A stretch of DNA of 20,856 bases from Clostridium sp. (GTDB lineage: Bacteria > Bacillota > Clostridia > Lachnospirales > Lachnospiraceae), in contig JAEDOC010000020.1 of NCBI GenBank assembly GCA_016302185.1, positions 1 to 20,856 of the forward strand. Reading direction: 5' to 3'. Below are positions 1-7,135 of the stretch, one piece after another. The first letter of the stretch is position 1, and each line of letters opens with the position of its first letter. The translations under genes and the position numbers were made by a program. The notes beneath the pieces are model-generated. The model did no database searches. It saw only the letters and a list, made by a program, of their open reading frames with translations, and was not told where the DNA came from.

Positions 1-788
1 AAATTGGAGTAAACATTGGCTACGTCCTCCAGATAGATGGTGCTGCCGCTGCTTAAGGTAATCGGAATCTTCTTTAAGCTCTCCATATCCTTGAATTCCG
101 ATCCGGTGGTTACAGAAAGGCTCTGGCTTCCCACCTCGGTGCTGCCCGCCGGATAGGTCAAATCCGCGGACGCCACCGCGGTAACGATGGAATTCATGCT
201 TAAATGATACTGGCTTAACTTCTCCGCAATCAGCTCTACCTTAATATACTCTTCCCGGCCGCCGCTGACATCTACGCTGGCCACAGAGGATATCTTCTCC
301 AGTTCGGGAACAATCTTCTGATCTACATAGTTATATAAATTCTCTGCGCTGTCATTGTTGACGGCCAGATACATGGTAGCCATATCGTTGATGTTAAATT
401 CCATCACGATCGGATCCTGCGCATCATCCGGAAGTATCGTACTCAGCGTATCTGTCTTTTTCTTCAGATCGGAATATGCCTTATCCATATCGGTGCCGTA
501 CTCATACTGCAGAAGAATAAAGGACATATTCTCATTGGAAAAGCTGTTGATCGTTTTCACGGAATTCAGCGTTCCTATCTCATCCTCGATGGGCTTCGTC
601 ACCAGCTCATCGATATCCTCCGGGTTCGCACCCGGATATACGGTAATGATAACCTCCATCGGCATCTCCATCTCCGGAGTCAGCTCCAGCTTAGAGGAGA
701 ATACCGATGTTATACCAAACACAATCAGACACAGTACCATCAGTACCGTAGTCACAGGGCGCTTCAGGACGCCTTTTGTTAATCCCAT
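1..788 (-). CDS. RND-family efflux transporter permease, N-terminal part (3' end beyond window)
   Basis: The N-terminal 262 residues of an AcrB/HAE1-type RND inner-membrane pump, which uses the proton or ion gradient to expel drugs, lipophiles or metals. A first membrane helix lies at about residues 12-29, after the short basic start MGLTKGVLKRPV. It is followed by the family-typical stretch with MEVIITVYPGANPEDIDELV and later porter-domain sequence (SVASVDVSGG, VASADLTYPAGS). The reading frame is open to the left edge, so the C-terminal three quarters of a roughly 1000-residue family protein lie outside. The ATG has a GGAGG site at 796-800. The gene begins 12 bases after the adaptor stop, so the two are surely co-transcribed. 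Monoderm Clostridia have no outer membrane, so this pump probably works without a TolC-like channel. Family assignment is firm; the substrate is unknown. Confidence 0.9.
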   Translation of the reverse strand, partial: MGLTKGVLKRPVTTVLMVLCLIVFGITSVFSSKLELTPEMEMPMEVIITVYPGANPEDIDELVTKPIEDEIGTLNSVKTINSFSNENMSFILLQYEYGTDMDKAYSDLKKKTDTLSTILPDDAQDPIVMEFNINDMATMYLAVNNDSAENLYNYVDQKIVPELEKISSVASVDVSGGREEYIKVELIAEKLSQYHLSMNSIVTAVASADLTYPAGSTEVGSQSLSVTTGSEFKDMESLKKIPITLSSGSTIYLEDVANVYSN

Positions 789-800
789 ATGATGGCCTCC

Positions 801-1919
801 TTATTTCGCTTCTGCTGATTCTTCGGTTCCGTCTGCCATACTTCCGTCTTCCGCATCCGCTGCAGAACCGCCGTCATAAATCTCTACCTCAGAGCCCTCA
901 TACAGCTCAGAACTCCAGGTAACAATTACCTGATCGGAATCGGTCAGGCCTTCTGTCACTTCGGATTTCTCCGAATCATACGTGCCTACGGCAATCGGAG
1001 TTTCGTGAACCTTGTTGTCCTGCAGTGTATATACCATGGGTTTTCCGCCCTCATAGTACACCGCATCCGTCGGAATGGTCATGACATTCTCTGCCCGTTC
1101 AGATACCACATACAGCTTAACCATGGCACCGGTGGCCAGCGCGTCCGCACCATCCAGAGATGCCTTTACCTTGAACAGGCCGGTGGCCTGATCCACCATG
1201 GAGCTGAGCTCGGTAATCGAGCCATGATACTCGCTGCCGTTTTTCTCAATCTTCACCTGATCGCCAACCTTCAATCCCTTCACAACCCGCTCGGTTACAT
1301 TGAAGGAAACCGCCTTGGTTCCCTGACCGGACAGAACGCAGAGGACATTGCCCGTACCTACGTTGTCATGAACCTCCACATTGAAGGACTCTACCAGACC
1401 GCTGATGGGCGCTGTGATGGTGCTGAATTCCACCTGATTGTCATACCCCAGCTTTGCCCCGTCGTACTGAAGCTTCGCCATCTTGGCCGCGGACTGTACC
1501 TGCTCAAACGCCTGCTGGGAGATATCTCCGTTCTGGTACAGTACGGTCATCCTCTCTAAATTGGCATTGGCATCCTGCAGATTGATCGCTGCAGTATCCA
1601 GAGTAATTTTCGCTCCATCCACCTGCTTGGTATCAATATGTAACAGAACCTGGCCCTTCTCCACATAATCTCCGGCCTTCACCAGAACCTCCGTTACCTC
1701 GCCGCCGGCTTTGGCAATCTGATATACCATATCCGCCGGTTCCACCGTTCCGGTCAGTCCCGTCTCCAGTTCAATTGTTCCCATCTCGGGGTTCTGAATC
1801 GAAACCACCGGCAGAGTCGCTGCAGCGGTTGTCTCTCTTGACTTCAAAATACGCGGTACCATAGCTACTGCCAGTACAGCAACTCCGACCGCCGTAATCA
1901 TCACCGTTTTCTTTTTCAT
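801..1919 (-). CDS. RND efflux periplasmic-adaptor-type (membrane fusion) protein
   Basis: A 372-residue HlyD/AcrA-family adaptor. An N-terminal signal anchor (residues about 5-24, MITAVGVAVLAVAMVP) puts the body outside the membrane. Visible in order are a first half-lipoyl segment (AGGEVTEVLVKAGDYVEKGQ), a helical hairpin at about 105-155 rich in Ala, Gln and Leu, a second half-lipoyl segment (STITAPISGLVESFNVEVHD), then beta-barrel and membrane-proximal segments ending near residue 345. The last 25 residues are an acidic Ala/Glu/Asp tail, presumably disordered. AGGAGG precedes the ATG. It sits between the TetR gene (45-base gap) and the RND pump (12-base gap) and should couple to the pump as its outward-facing partner. 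The family is clear; the transported compound cannot be told. Confidence 0.92.
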   Translation of the reverse strand: MKKKTVMITAVGVAVLAVAMVPRILKSRETTAAATLPVVSIQNPEMGTIELETGLTGTVEPADMVYQIAKAGGEVTEVLVKAGDYVEKGQVLLHIDTKQVDGAKITLDTAAINLQDANANLERMTVLYQNGDISQQAFEQVQSAAKMAKLQYDGAKLGYDNQVEFSTITAPISGLVESFNVEVHDNVGTGNVLCVLSGQGTKAVSFNVTERVVKGLKVGDQVKIEKNGSEYHGSITELSSMVDQATGLFKVKASLDGADALATGAMVKLYVVSERAENVMTIPTDAVYYEGGKPMVYTLQDNKVHETPIAVGTYDSEKSEVTEGLTDSDQVIVTWSSELYEGSEVEIYDGGSAADAEDGSMADGTEESAEAK

Positions 1920-1964
1920 GTTATCCTCCTACTTGTCTCGTCTCATGGTTACTATATATTCATT

Positions 1965-2639
1965 CTATGCAGTTTCTTTCTCATTCCGGCGCTCTGCCGG
2001 CCCCGGTTCTTCCGGTTCACTGATAATCAGGCCCTGCTTCAGTATTTCCAGCTTCAAATGATAGTTTTTATAAATATATTCCTGATCTTTTCCTTCAAAA
2101 TACTCCTTTACTTCGATCGCCATCGCCACTGTCGCCATCTGCATAAATGCCAGGAATTCCGGATAACTGAGTTCTCTCATCTTGTCCCGGGAATAATTCT
2201 CATAGAGCCAGCGGGTTGTCTCCTGCTCCCGCCTCTCATCATCAAGGGACATCTTCCTTCGGAGTCCGCGAAACAGTTCATCGGAATTGGTATGCTCCAT
2301 CACATTTTTTACGAAGCTGGCCCTCTCCGGGCCGGACGCCATGGCCAGGGATTTCCTCATCACCATTTCCAGAACATACCAGAGATCTCCGCCGGACTCC
2401 TCCATCTTCTGAACCAGAACCTCCTGAATCTCTCTCTGGCTCTCCTCAAAGATACAGGTGAGGACATCCCATTTGTCTTCAAAATATGTGTAAAAGCTGC
2501 CCCGGGAAATACCGGCCTCTTTAATAATCTGATTAATAGATGCCTTCTCGAAAGGCACTCTGGCAAACTCATGAAGAGCCGCATCACGGATAATTCGTCT
2601 TTTTTCCTCCGAAAGACGGTAAAATCGTTTCGTCGGCAT
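1965..2639 (-). CDS. TetR/AcrR-family transcriptional regulator of the RND operon
   Basis: A 224-residue TetR-type repressor. The N-terminal helix-turn-helix is textbook: FEKASINQIIKEAGISRGSFYTYFEDK at about residues 30-56. The C-terminal, ligand-binding and dimerising half is helical and not otherwise assignable. I start it at the ATG at 2639 because AAGGGGG lies 8 bases upstream. A longer frame from the ATG at 2660 (seven extra residues) has no ribosome binding site. It is the first gene of the operon, ahead of the adaptor and pump, and the promoter 120 bases upstream carries two copies of a TetR-like palindrome. Autoregulated repression of the pump, relieved by a pump substrate, is therefore likely. 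That regulatory link is inferred from layout and operator geometry. Confidence 0.9.
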   Translation of the reverse strand: MPTKRFYRLSEEKRRIIRDAALHEFARVPFEKASINQIIKEAGISRGSFYTYFEDKWDVLTCIFEESQREIQEVLVQKMEESGGDLWYVLEMVMRKSLAMASGPERASFVKNVMEHTNSDELFRGLRRKMSLDDERREQETTRWLYENYSRDKMRELSYPEFLAFMQMATVAMAIEVKEYFEGKDQEYIYKNYHLKLEILKQGLIISEPEEPGPAERRNEKETA

Positions 2640-2755
2640 ATCTCTTTCCCCCTTATCCATATTATATCCGGCATGTTTTTTCAGCGACAGGCTGATAATG
2701 CAGATAAATGTGTCTATTTTATAGATGACATACCATCAGGCATTTTTTAACGCCA

Positions 2756-2803
2756 AAAGTGACAGGCTGTCATCATTATAGTGACAGCCTGTCACTTTGT
2801 CAA
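2756..2803 (-). promoter_or_regulatory. Consensus sigma-A promoter with two TetR-type operators
   Basis: On the minus strand, TTGACA (2803-2798) and TATAAT (2780-2775) are both perfect and are separated by exactly 17 bases. The spacer is almost wholly the palindrome GTGACAGGCTGTCAC (2795-2781). A second copy of the same element (2772-2759) begins two bases past the -10. The two copies also form a 17-base inverted repeat (2756-2772 with 2782-2798). Each unit is a near-perfect dyad of TGACAG, as expected for a TetR dimer. A partial third copy, GACAGGCTG, lies in the leader at 2686-2694. Such a strong promoter would need tight repression. Confidence 0.88.
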
Positions 2804-2864
2804 TACAAAAAATAAACTTTATATTTATTTCATTTTTTCTTTTCAAACTCTTTACATGCGGCTG

Positions 2865-4085
2865 CTACATCGGTTTTCCGGCCAGCACTTCCATATAATC
2901 CCTGTAGTTCTCCTTCAGCAGGCGCGGCGTATCCAGCCCGTAAGGGCATTTGGACTTGCAGTGACCGCACTCTAAGCAGCCCTCGATCTTCTTCATTTTT
3001 GCCTGACCTTCCTCAGACAGATGACCGGCTGCCGGAGAGCGGCGCAGAAGCAGGGACATACGGGCGCAGGTATTAATCTCAATTCCCGCCGGACACGGCA
3101 TGCAGTAGCCGCAGCCCCGGCAGAACTCCCCGGCCAGCTCCTTCTGATCCTTGGCGATCACCGCCTTCAGTTCCTCTGTCATCTGCGGCGGATTCTCAAT
3201 ATAGCTTAAAAATTCATCCAGTTCTTTTTCTTTTTGAACGCCCCAGATCGGAAGCACATTCTCATACTGACACATATAGGCATAAACCGCAGCAGAATTA
3301 GTCAGCAGACCGCCGGATAAGCCCTTCATCGCGATAAATCCCATCTCATGCTCTTTACAGGATTTCGCCAGCGCCAGCTCCCGGTCGGTGGACAGATAGT
3401 TAAAGGGGAACTGCAGCGTATCGTATAAACCGGATTCGATGGCTTCCTCCGCCACTGCGATCCGATGGTTGGTAATACCGATAAAACGAATCTTTCCCTG
3501 GGCCTTTGCCTCCAGCATCGCCTCATATAAGCCGGTACCGTCTCCCGGCTTCGGGCAGAAGGAGGGATTATGGAACTGATACAAATCGATGTAATCGGTC
3601 TTTAAATTGCGCAGGCTGATCTCCAGATCCTTCCAGAAATCCTCTGCGGTCACTGCGGCTGTCTTCGTCGCGATATAGATCTTCTCCCTGACATCACTCA
3701 AGGCATATCCTATCTTCTCCTCGCTGTCTGTGTAGAACCGGGCCGTATCGAAGAAGCGGACACCTGCCGCATAGGCCTTTTTCAGGAGCTTTGCCGCGTC
3801 ATCAAAGGAAATCCGCTGAATCGGAAGGGCGCCAAAGCCGTTCTTATTCACTATAATTCCTGTTTTACCCAGCGTAACCGGGGTGCCAGGCACCTTTTCC
3901 TGTGCATCCAGAAGCTCCTTCAACGCCTCATCGCTCTCCTCAATCCAGACATCCTCTTCCTCCGCATTAAGGCCCAGATATTTTGCCAGGGTCCGTTCAT
4001 CATCGGAGTTGTTCCATCTGGAAATATAACGGTCAATCTCTTCAAACTCAATCTGTCCCGACAGATATAATTCTTTAAATGTCAT
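2865..4085 (-). CDS. Aldo/keto reductase with C-terminal 2x[4Fe-4S] ferredoxin domain
   Basis: A 406-residue cytoplasmic oxidoreductase. Residues about 72-315 are an aldo/keto reductase barrel with the catalytic tetrad visible as D113, Y118 (DTARFY), K141 (ATKT) and H172 (YQFHN). The C-terminus has two Cys clusters, C322/C325/C328/C331 followed by Pro, and C370/C373/C376/C380 followed by Pro, as in ferredoxin-type [4Fe-4S] domains, so electrons may come from or go to ferredoxin rather than only NAD(P)H. The first 65 residues (MTFKELYLSG through LLDAQE) are an acidic helical extension that is not part of the barrel. The start ATG overlaps the stop of the GntR gene (ATGA), so translation is coupled. 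An AT-only weak hairpin at about 2806-2831 may end the transcript. The substrate is unknown. Confidence 0.92.
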   Translation of the reverse strand: MTFKELYLSGQIEFEEIDRYISRWNNSDDERTLAKYLGLNAEEEDVWIEESDEALKELLDAQEKVPGTPVTLGKTGIIVNKNGFGALPIQRISFDDAAKLLKKAYAAGVRFFDTARFYTDSEEKIGYALSDVREKIYIATKTAAVTAEDFWKDLEISLRNLKTDYIDLYQFHNPSFCPKPGDGTGLYEAMLEAKAQGKIRFIGITNHRIAVAEEAIESGLYDTLQFPFNYLSTDRELALAKSCKEHEMGFIAMKGLSGGLLTNSAAVYAYMCQYENVLPIWGVQKEKELDEFLSYIENPPQMTEELKAVIAKDQKELAGEFCRGCGYCMPCPAGIEINTCARMSLLLRRSPAAGHLSEEGQAKMKKIEGCLECGHCKSKCPYGLDTPRLLKENYRDYMEVLAGKPM

Positions 4086-4762
4086 ACCTCTTCCTGCTCC
4101 TTTATGTTCTTCAGTACTGTGATCTCCTGATTATCAATATGCTCCCGCACCGCCGCTCTGGCCTCCGCCACATGGCGGCTGCGCAGCGCCTTTAAAATCT
4201 TCTCATGCTCCAGACGCAGAATCTGGCGTTTATCCTCATCCTTGATATACTCCAGACGGAACCGGTACATCTGCTCCCGGAGATTATTCAGAATCTGAAC
4301 CAGACGGGCATTTCTGGTACAGTTATAAATCACGTCATGGTAAGACTCATCACTCTCTGCGATATCCATGGCGCTTCCCTGGGCAACGGCCTCACAGAAC
4401 TTCTTCTGCTTGCGCTCCAGCTCCTGCAGATCCGCATCCGTCATCCGCTGGCAGGCCAGTTCAATTGCCAGCTCCTCCAGGGAACGGCGCACCTCCAAAA
4501 CATCCTTTAAGCTTTTCTCTGAAATTCTGGCCACCTCGGCGCCTTTCCGCGGAATCATCAGCACCAGGCCTTCCAGCTCCAGCTTGCGGATCGCCTCCCG
4601 GATCGGTGTCCGGCTCACGCCCAGCTTCTCTGCCAGCTGAATCTCCATCAGACGCTCTCCCGGTGCCAGCTCTCCCTTTAAAATAGCCTGCCGCAGCGTG
4701 TTAAATACCACATCCCGCAGCGGAAGATATTCATTCATATTGACTTCAAAATTATTTGACAC
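4082..4762 (-). CDS. GntR-family regulator, FadR subfamily (FCD domain)
   Basis: A 226-residue DNA-binding regulator. Residues about 14-78 are a winged helix with the GntR signature (ILKGELAPGERLMEIQLAEK, then LGVSRTPIREAIRKLELEGL). Residues 85-215 are an all-helical FCD ligand domain keeping the metal-binding set D138, H142 (DESYH), H186 (RLEHEK) and H208 (VREHID). FCD regulators usually sense carboxylic acids or sugar acids. The start is GTG at 4762, chosen because AGGAGGG lies 10 bases upstream; an ATG eight codons in has no such site. It overlaps the end of ispE by 11 bases and the aldo/keto reductase start by 4. It may control its own operon through the palindromes at 5741-5775, and the reductase is a natural metabolic partner. 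The effector is not identifiable. Confidence 0.93.
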   Translation of the reverse strand: MSNNFEVNMNEYLPLRDVVFNTLRQAILKGELAPGERLMEIQLAEKLGVSRTPIREAIRKLELEGLVLMIPRKGAEVARISEKSLKDVLEVRRSLEELAIELACQRMTDADLQELERKQKKFCEAVAQGSAMDIAESDESYHDVIYNCTRNARLVQILNNLREQMYRFRLEYIKDEDKRQILRLEHEKILKALRSRHVAEARAAVREHIDNQEITVLKNIKEQEEV

Positions 4763-5657
4763 CTTGATTTTCCCTCCTATTGTAAAAGCTGGTCAGATAT
4801 ACCTGCTTTGCCAGGTTCATTCCGCTGCCGAAGCGCATCTGCTCATACGCCTCCTGCGCGGCTTTTGGATTCACAAACAGGCCGAAGACCGTCGGGCCAC
4901 TGCCGCTCATCAGAGCATTCACCGCTCCCAGCCCCATCATCTTCTCCTTAATCTCCCGGATGACCGGATGGGCCGGGATGGTCACCGTCTCCAGAATATT
5001 GCCCAGGCGGCTGCTCACCCCGTAGAAATCCCGGTTGGTGATGGCCTCCCGGATTCCATCGATATCCGGATGCGCCTCCGGTCCCAGAGAAGGAAGATTC
5101 AGATTCTCGTACACAAATTTTGTGGAAACGCTGACTGCAGGTTTGGCAATCAGGATCTGGCACTGGGGCATTGGCGGCAGAGGGGTCAGAATCTCCCCGA
5201 TTCCCTCCGACAATGCAGTTCCCCTCAGAATACAGTAGGGCACATCCGCGCCCAGCGTTACCCCACGCTTCATCAGCTCCTCTGTGGAAAGTCCCAGAGA
5301 AAACATCTTATTCACGCCAAACAGCACCGCTGCCGCATCCGTGCTTCCCCCGGCCATTCCCGCGGCTACCGGAATAAACTTCCGGATCTTTATTTCCAGA
5401 CCTTCCCGGATTCCGAATTCCTCCATCAGAAGCCTGGCCGCTTTATAAGCCAGATTATTTTCATTGTCCGGCAGATAGTATAAATTCGTCGACAAATGGA
5501 TTCCTGCCTGTGCGCTCCGTATCAAATCAATATTGTCATACACCCGAACCGTCTGCATAATCATCCGTACTTCGTGATAGCCGTCATCCCTCCTGCGTAC
5601 CACATCCAGTCCCAGATTGATCTTACCGTAAGCCTTCAACCCCAGATGTTTGATCAT
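4752..5657 (-). CDS. ispE: 4-diphosphocytidyl-2-C-methyl-D-erythritol kinase
   Basis: IspE phosphorylates the 2-hydroxyl of CDP-methylerythritol with ATP, a middle step of the MEP pathway that makes isoprenoid precursors. The 301-residue length is normal. Visible GHMP-kinase features are the N-terminal KAYGKINLGLDVV with K12, the glycine-rich phosphate loop PVAAGMAGGSTDAA (residues 96-109), catalytic D138 in LGADVPYC and the C-terminal MSGSGPTVFGLF motif. K12 and D138 correspond to the catalytic Lys and Asp of the family. A GGAGGAGCAGG site precedes the ATG. It is the first gene of a three-gene overlapping operon. An essential housekeeping gene here shares its transcript with a regulator and a redox enzyme of no obvious relation to isoprenoid synthesis. 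Confidence 0.97.
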   Translation of the reverse strand: MIKHLGLKAYGKINLGLDVVRRRDDGYHEVRMIMQTVRVYDNIDLIRSAQAGIHLSTNLYYLPDNENNLAYKAARLLMEEFGIREGLEIKIRKFIPVAAGMAGGSTDAAAVLFGVNKMFSLGLSTEELMKRGVTLGADVPYCILRGTALSEGIGEILTPLPPMPQCQILIAKPAVSVSTKFVYENLNLPSLGPEAHPDIDGIREAITNRDFYGVSSRLGNILETVTIPAHPVIREIKEKMMGLGAVNALMSGSGPTVFGLFVNPKAAQEAYEQMRFGSGMNLAKQVYLTSFYNRRENQGVK

Positions 5658-5740
5658 CCTGCTCCTCCATTCGCTGCCCCAACTGCCGGCATTGTCCTTC
5701 CCGGCACTTCTCTCTGCAGCAGATTGTATTTTTTATTTTT

Positions 5741-5782
5741 TTGTATACAATATATTATATACGTTGTACATACAAAATACAA
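5741..5782 (-). promoter_or_regulatory. Promoter of ispE operon with GntR-like palindromes
   Basis: On the minus strand a perfect TATAAT (5759-5754) lies 17 bases after a poor -35, TTGTAT (5782-5777). The perfect 10-base palindrome TTGTATACAA (5741-5750) covers the expected start point, and TTGTACATACAA (5764-5775) occupies the spacer. Both resemble the TnGTnnnACnA-type sites known for FadR-subfamily regulators, one of which is encoded two genes downstream. The -10 overlaps the stop codon of the acetyltransferase gene. The promoter call rests mostly on the -10; the operator is inference. Confidence 0.55.
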
Positions 5783-6468
5783 TAGGATTCTGTGAGATCC
5801 TGTAAAAGAATTTCTTTCTTCTGAAACCCCAGCTTTTCCGCCAGCGCGCAGGATACCGTATTTTCTTCCCTTACCTTCAGAAAGACCTCCGAAAGCTCCA
5901 GCTCTTCCTTTGCATAGGAGAGAATCGCAAGGCAGGCCTCTGCCGCATATCCACGGTTCCGATAGGGAGAATAGATGTGATATCCCAGCTCTCCCTCGGT
6001 GATTCCCGCTTTCCCCACGATCCGGCCGCTCTCCTTCTCCACAACCGCCCACAAACCGCATTCCGAAAAACGATACTGGGAACGGCGGTATGCCTCCCGC
6101 TTCTCCCAATCAGAGAATACTCCGCCGCCGTCATACTCCGATTCCGGCTCCAGTGGATCCCGGGAACCAAACTCCCGCAGGATGAGCCGTTTCGTCTCCG
6201 CAATCTTCCAGGGCAGATCCAGATGGCGCCTGGCCACCCGTTCCAACAGCTGAGGCGTAATCTCCTCCGCCGAGGGCACCAGATAGAGGCAGGCAGAGAA
6301 GCCATCCTTCTCCTGTTCTCCCGCTGTCCCGCTCCCGGCCGTTTCCGGATCCCATATTCCAATAATGGCTCCCCCCGCCGCAGCCGCGGCAGAGAGAGCC
6401 TCATTCTCATCCGAGATGGTAACCGGGCAGTTTCTCCCATCCACCATCACATTCCGTATTTGTTTCAT
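5755..6468 (-). CDS. GNAT-family N-acetyltransferase
   Basis: A 237-residue protein whose C-terminal half (about residues 95-230) is a GNAT acetyl-CoA-dependent transferase. It shows the opening ETKRLILREF, then LGYHIYSPYRNRGYAAEACL with the acetyl-CoA pyrophosphate-binding R-x-x-G-x-A loop, and later ENTVSCALAEKLGFQK, typical of RimJ/RimL-like members. The first 90 residues are a separate domain with an Ala-rich stretch and no recognised motif. I start at the ATG at 6468, which has GGAG 8 bases upstream. An in-frame GTG at 6489 would overlap the cyclophilin gene and has a badly spaced site. It follows the cyclophilin with a 14-base gap, so the two share a transcript. The substrate is unknown, and the ispE promoter sits in its 3' end. 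Confidence 0.88.
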   Translation of the reverse strand: MKQIRNVMVDGRNCPVTISDENEALSAAAAAGGAIIGIWDPETAGSGTAGEQEKDGFSACLYLVPSAEEITPQLLERVARRHLDLPWKIAETKRLILREFGSRDPLEPESEYDGGGVFSDWEKREAYRRSQYRFSECGLWAVVEKESGRIVGKAGITEGELGYHIYSPYRNRGYAAEACLAILSYAKEELELSEVFLKVREENTVSCALAEKLGFQKKEILLQDLTESYCILYVQRI

Positions 6469-6482
6469 ACAGATAACTCCGA

Positions 6483-7001
6483 TCAGCACTTCTCCGGTTC
6501 CGGATACTCCTCGCCAAAGGTATCCACTGTAACCTTCTTAAGCTTCTGCTCCTTCATCGGGCGATCACTCCAGTCCGTTCTGACTGCCGCAATCTTATCT
6601 ACTACATCCAGCCCGTCAATCACCATTCCAAATGCCGCGTAAGAGCCATCCAGATGCGGTGCGTCCTCATGCATGATAAAGAACTGGGAACCGGCAGAAT
6701 CCGGATTCATCGCTCTCGCCATGGAAAGAACTCCCTTGGTATGTCTTAAATCATTGGTAAAACCATTCTGGCTGAACTCGCCTTTAATCGTATAGCCCGG
6801 ACCACCCATGCCGTTTCCGTTGGGGCAGCCGCCCTGAATCATAAAGCCCTTGATCACACGGTGGAAAATCAGGCCGTCATAAAAGCCCTTCTTTACCAGA
6901 CTGATAAAATTATTGACTGTATTTGGTGCGACATGCGGATACAGCTCTGCTTTGATGATATCGCCGTTTTCCATCTCAAATGTTACTACTGGATTCTGCA
7001 T
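6483..7001 (-). CDS. Cyclophilin-type peptidyl-prolyl cis-trans isomerase
   Basis: A 172-residue single-domain cyclophilin catalysing cis-trans isomerisation at prolines. The family core is intact: FHRVIKGFMIQGG (residues 46-58, with catalytic R48 and Q56), GPGYTIKGEF, then SAGSQFFIMHEDAPHLDGSYAAFG. No signal peptide is present, so it acts in the cytoplasm, unlike the PrsA-type foldases of Gram-positives. AGGAGG lies 11 bases before the ATG. It heads a two-gene unit with the GNAT gene and lies just downstream of clpB, from which it is separated by a strong terminator. Co-location of two folding factors may be chance. Identity is secure. Confidence 0.95.
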   Translation of the reverse strand: MQNPVVTFEMENGDIIKAELYPHVAPNTVNNFISLVKKGFYDGLIFHRVIKGFMIQGGCPNGNGMGGPGYTIKGEFSQNGFTNDLRHTKGVLSMARAMNPDSAGSQFFIMHEDAPHLDGSYAAFGMVIDGLDVVDKIAAVRTDWSDRPMKEQKLKKVTVDTFGEEYPEPEKC

Positions 7002-7044
7002 CGTTTTCTTCCTCCTGTTTCTTCGCTAAACATTCTTTTCATCT

Positions 7045-7073
7045 AGTATAACACAGGAACAAAAAAGGGGCAA
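7045..7073 (-). promoter_or_regulatory. Likely promoter of the cyclophilin-GNAT unit
   Basis: TATACT (7050-7045) lies 17 bases after TTGCCC (7073-7068) on the minus strand, giving a leader of about 37 bases. The -35 falls inside the stem of the clpB terminator, so terminator and promoter are nested. The -10 is good, the -35 mediocre. Confidence 0.5.
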
Positions 7074-7095
7074 TAAATCCCCGGATTTATTGCCC
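7061..7095 (-). terminator. Intrinsic terminator after clpB
   Basis: A perfect 13-base inverted repeat, GGGCAATAAATCC (7068-7080) and GGATTTATTGCCC (7083-7095), is followed on the minus strand by CTTTTTT (7067-7061). It begins 40 bases past the clpB stop. The long stem and six-T run make a strong rho-independent terminator. Confidence 0.9.
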
Positions 7096-7135
7096 GCTCT
7101 TTTCTTATTGTGTGATTTTTATCTTCTGACGTACC

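Noticed and set aside
2756..2798. The inverted repeat read as a terminator for the aldo/keto reductase gene
   Set aside because: Only four T follow it, and it coincides exactly with a perfect -35/-10 pair, each arm being a palindrome in itself. An operator explains it better, although a dual role is not excluded.
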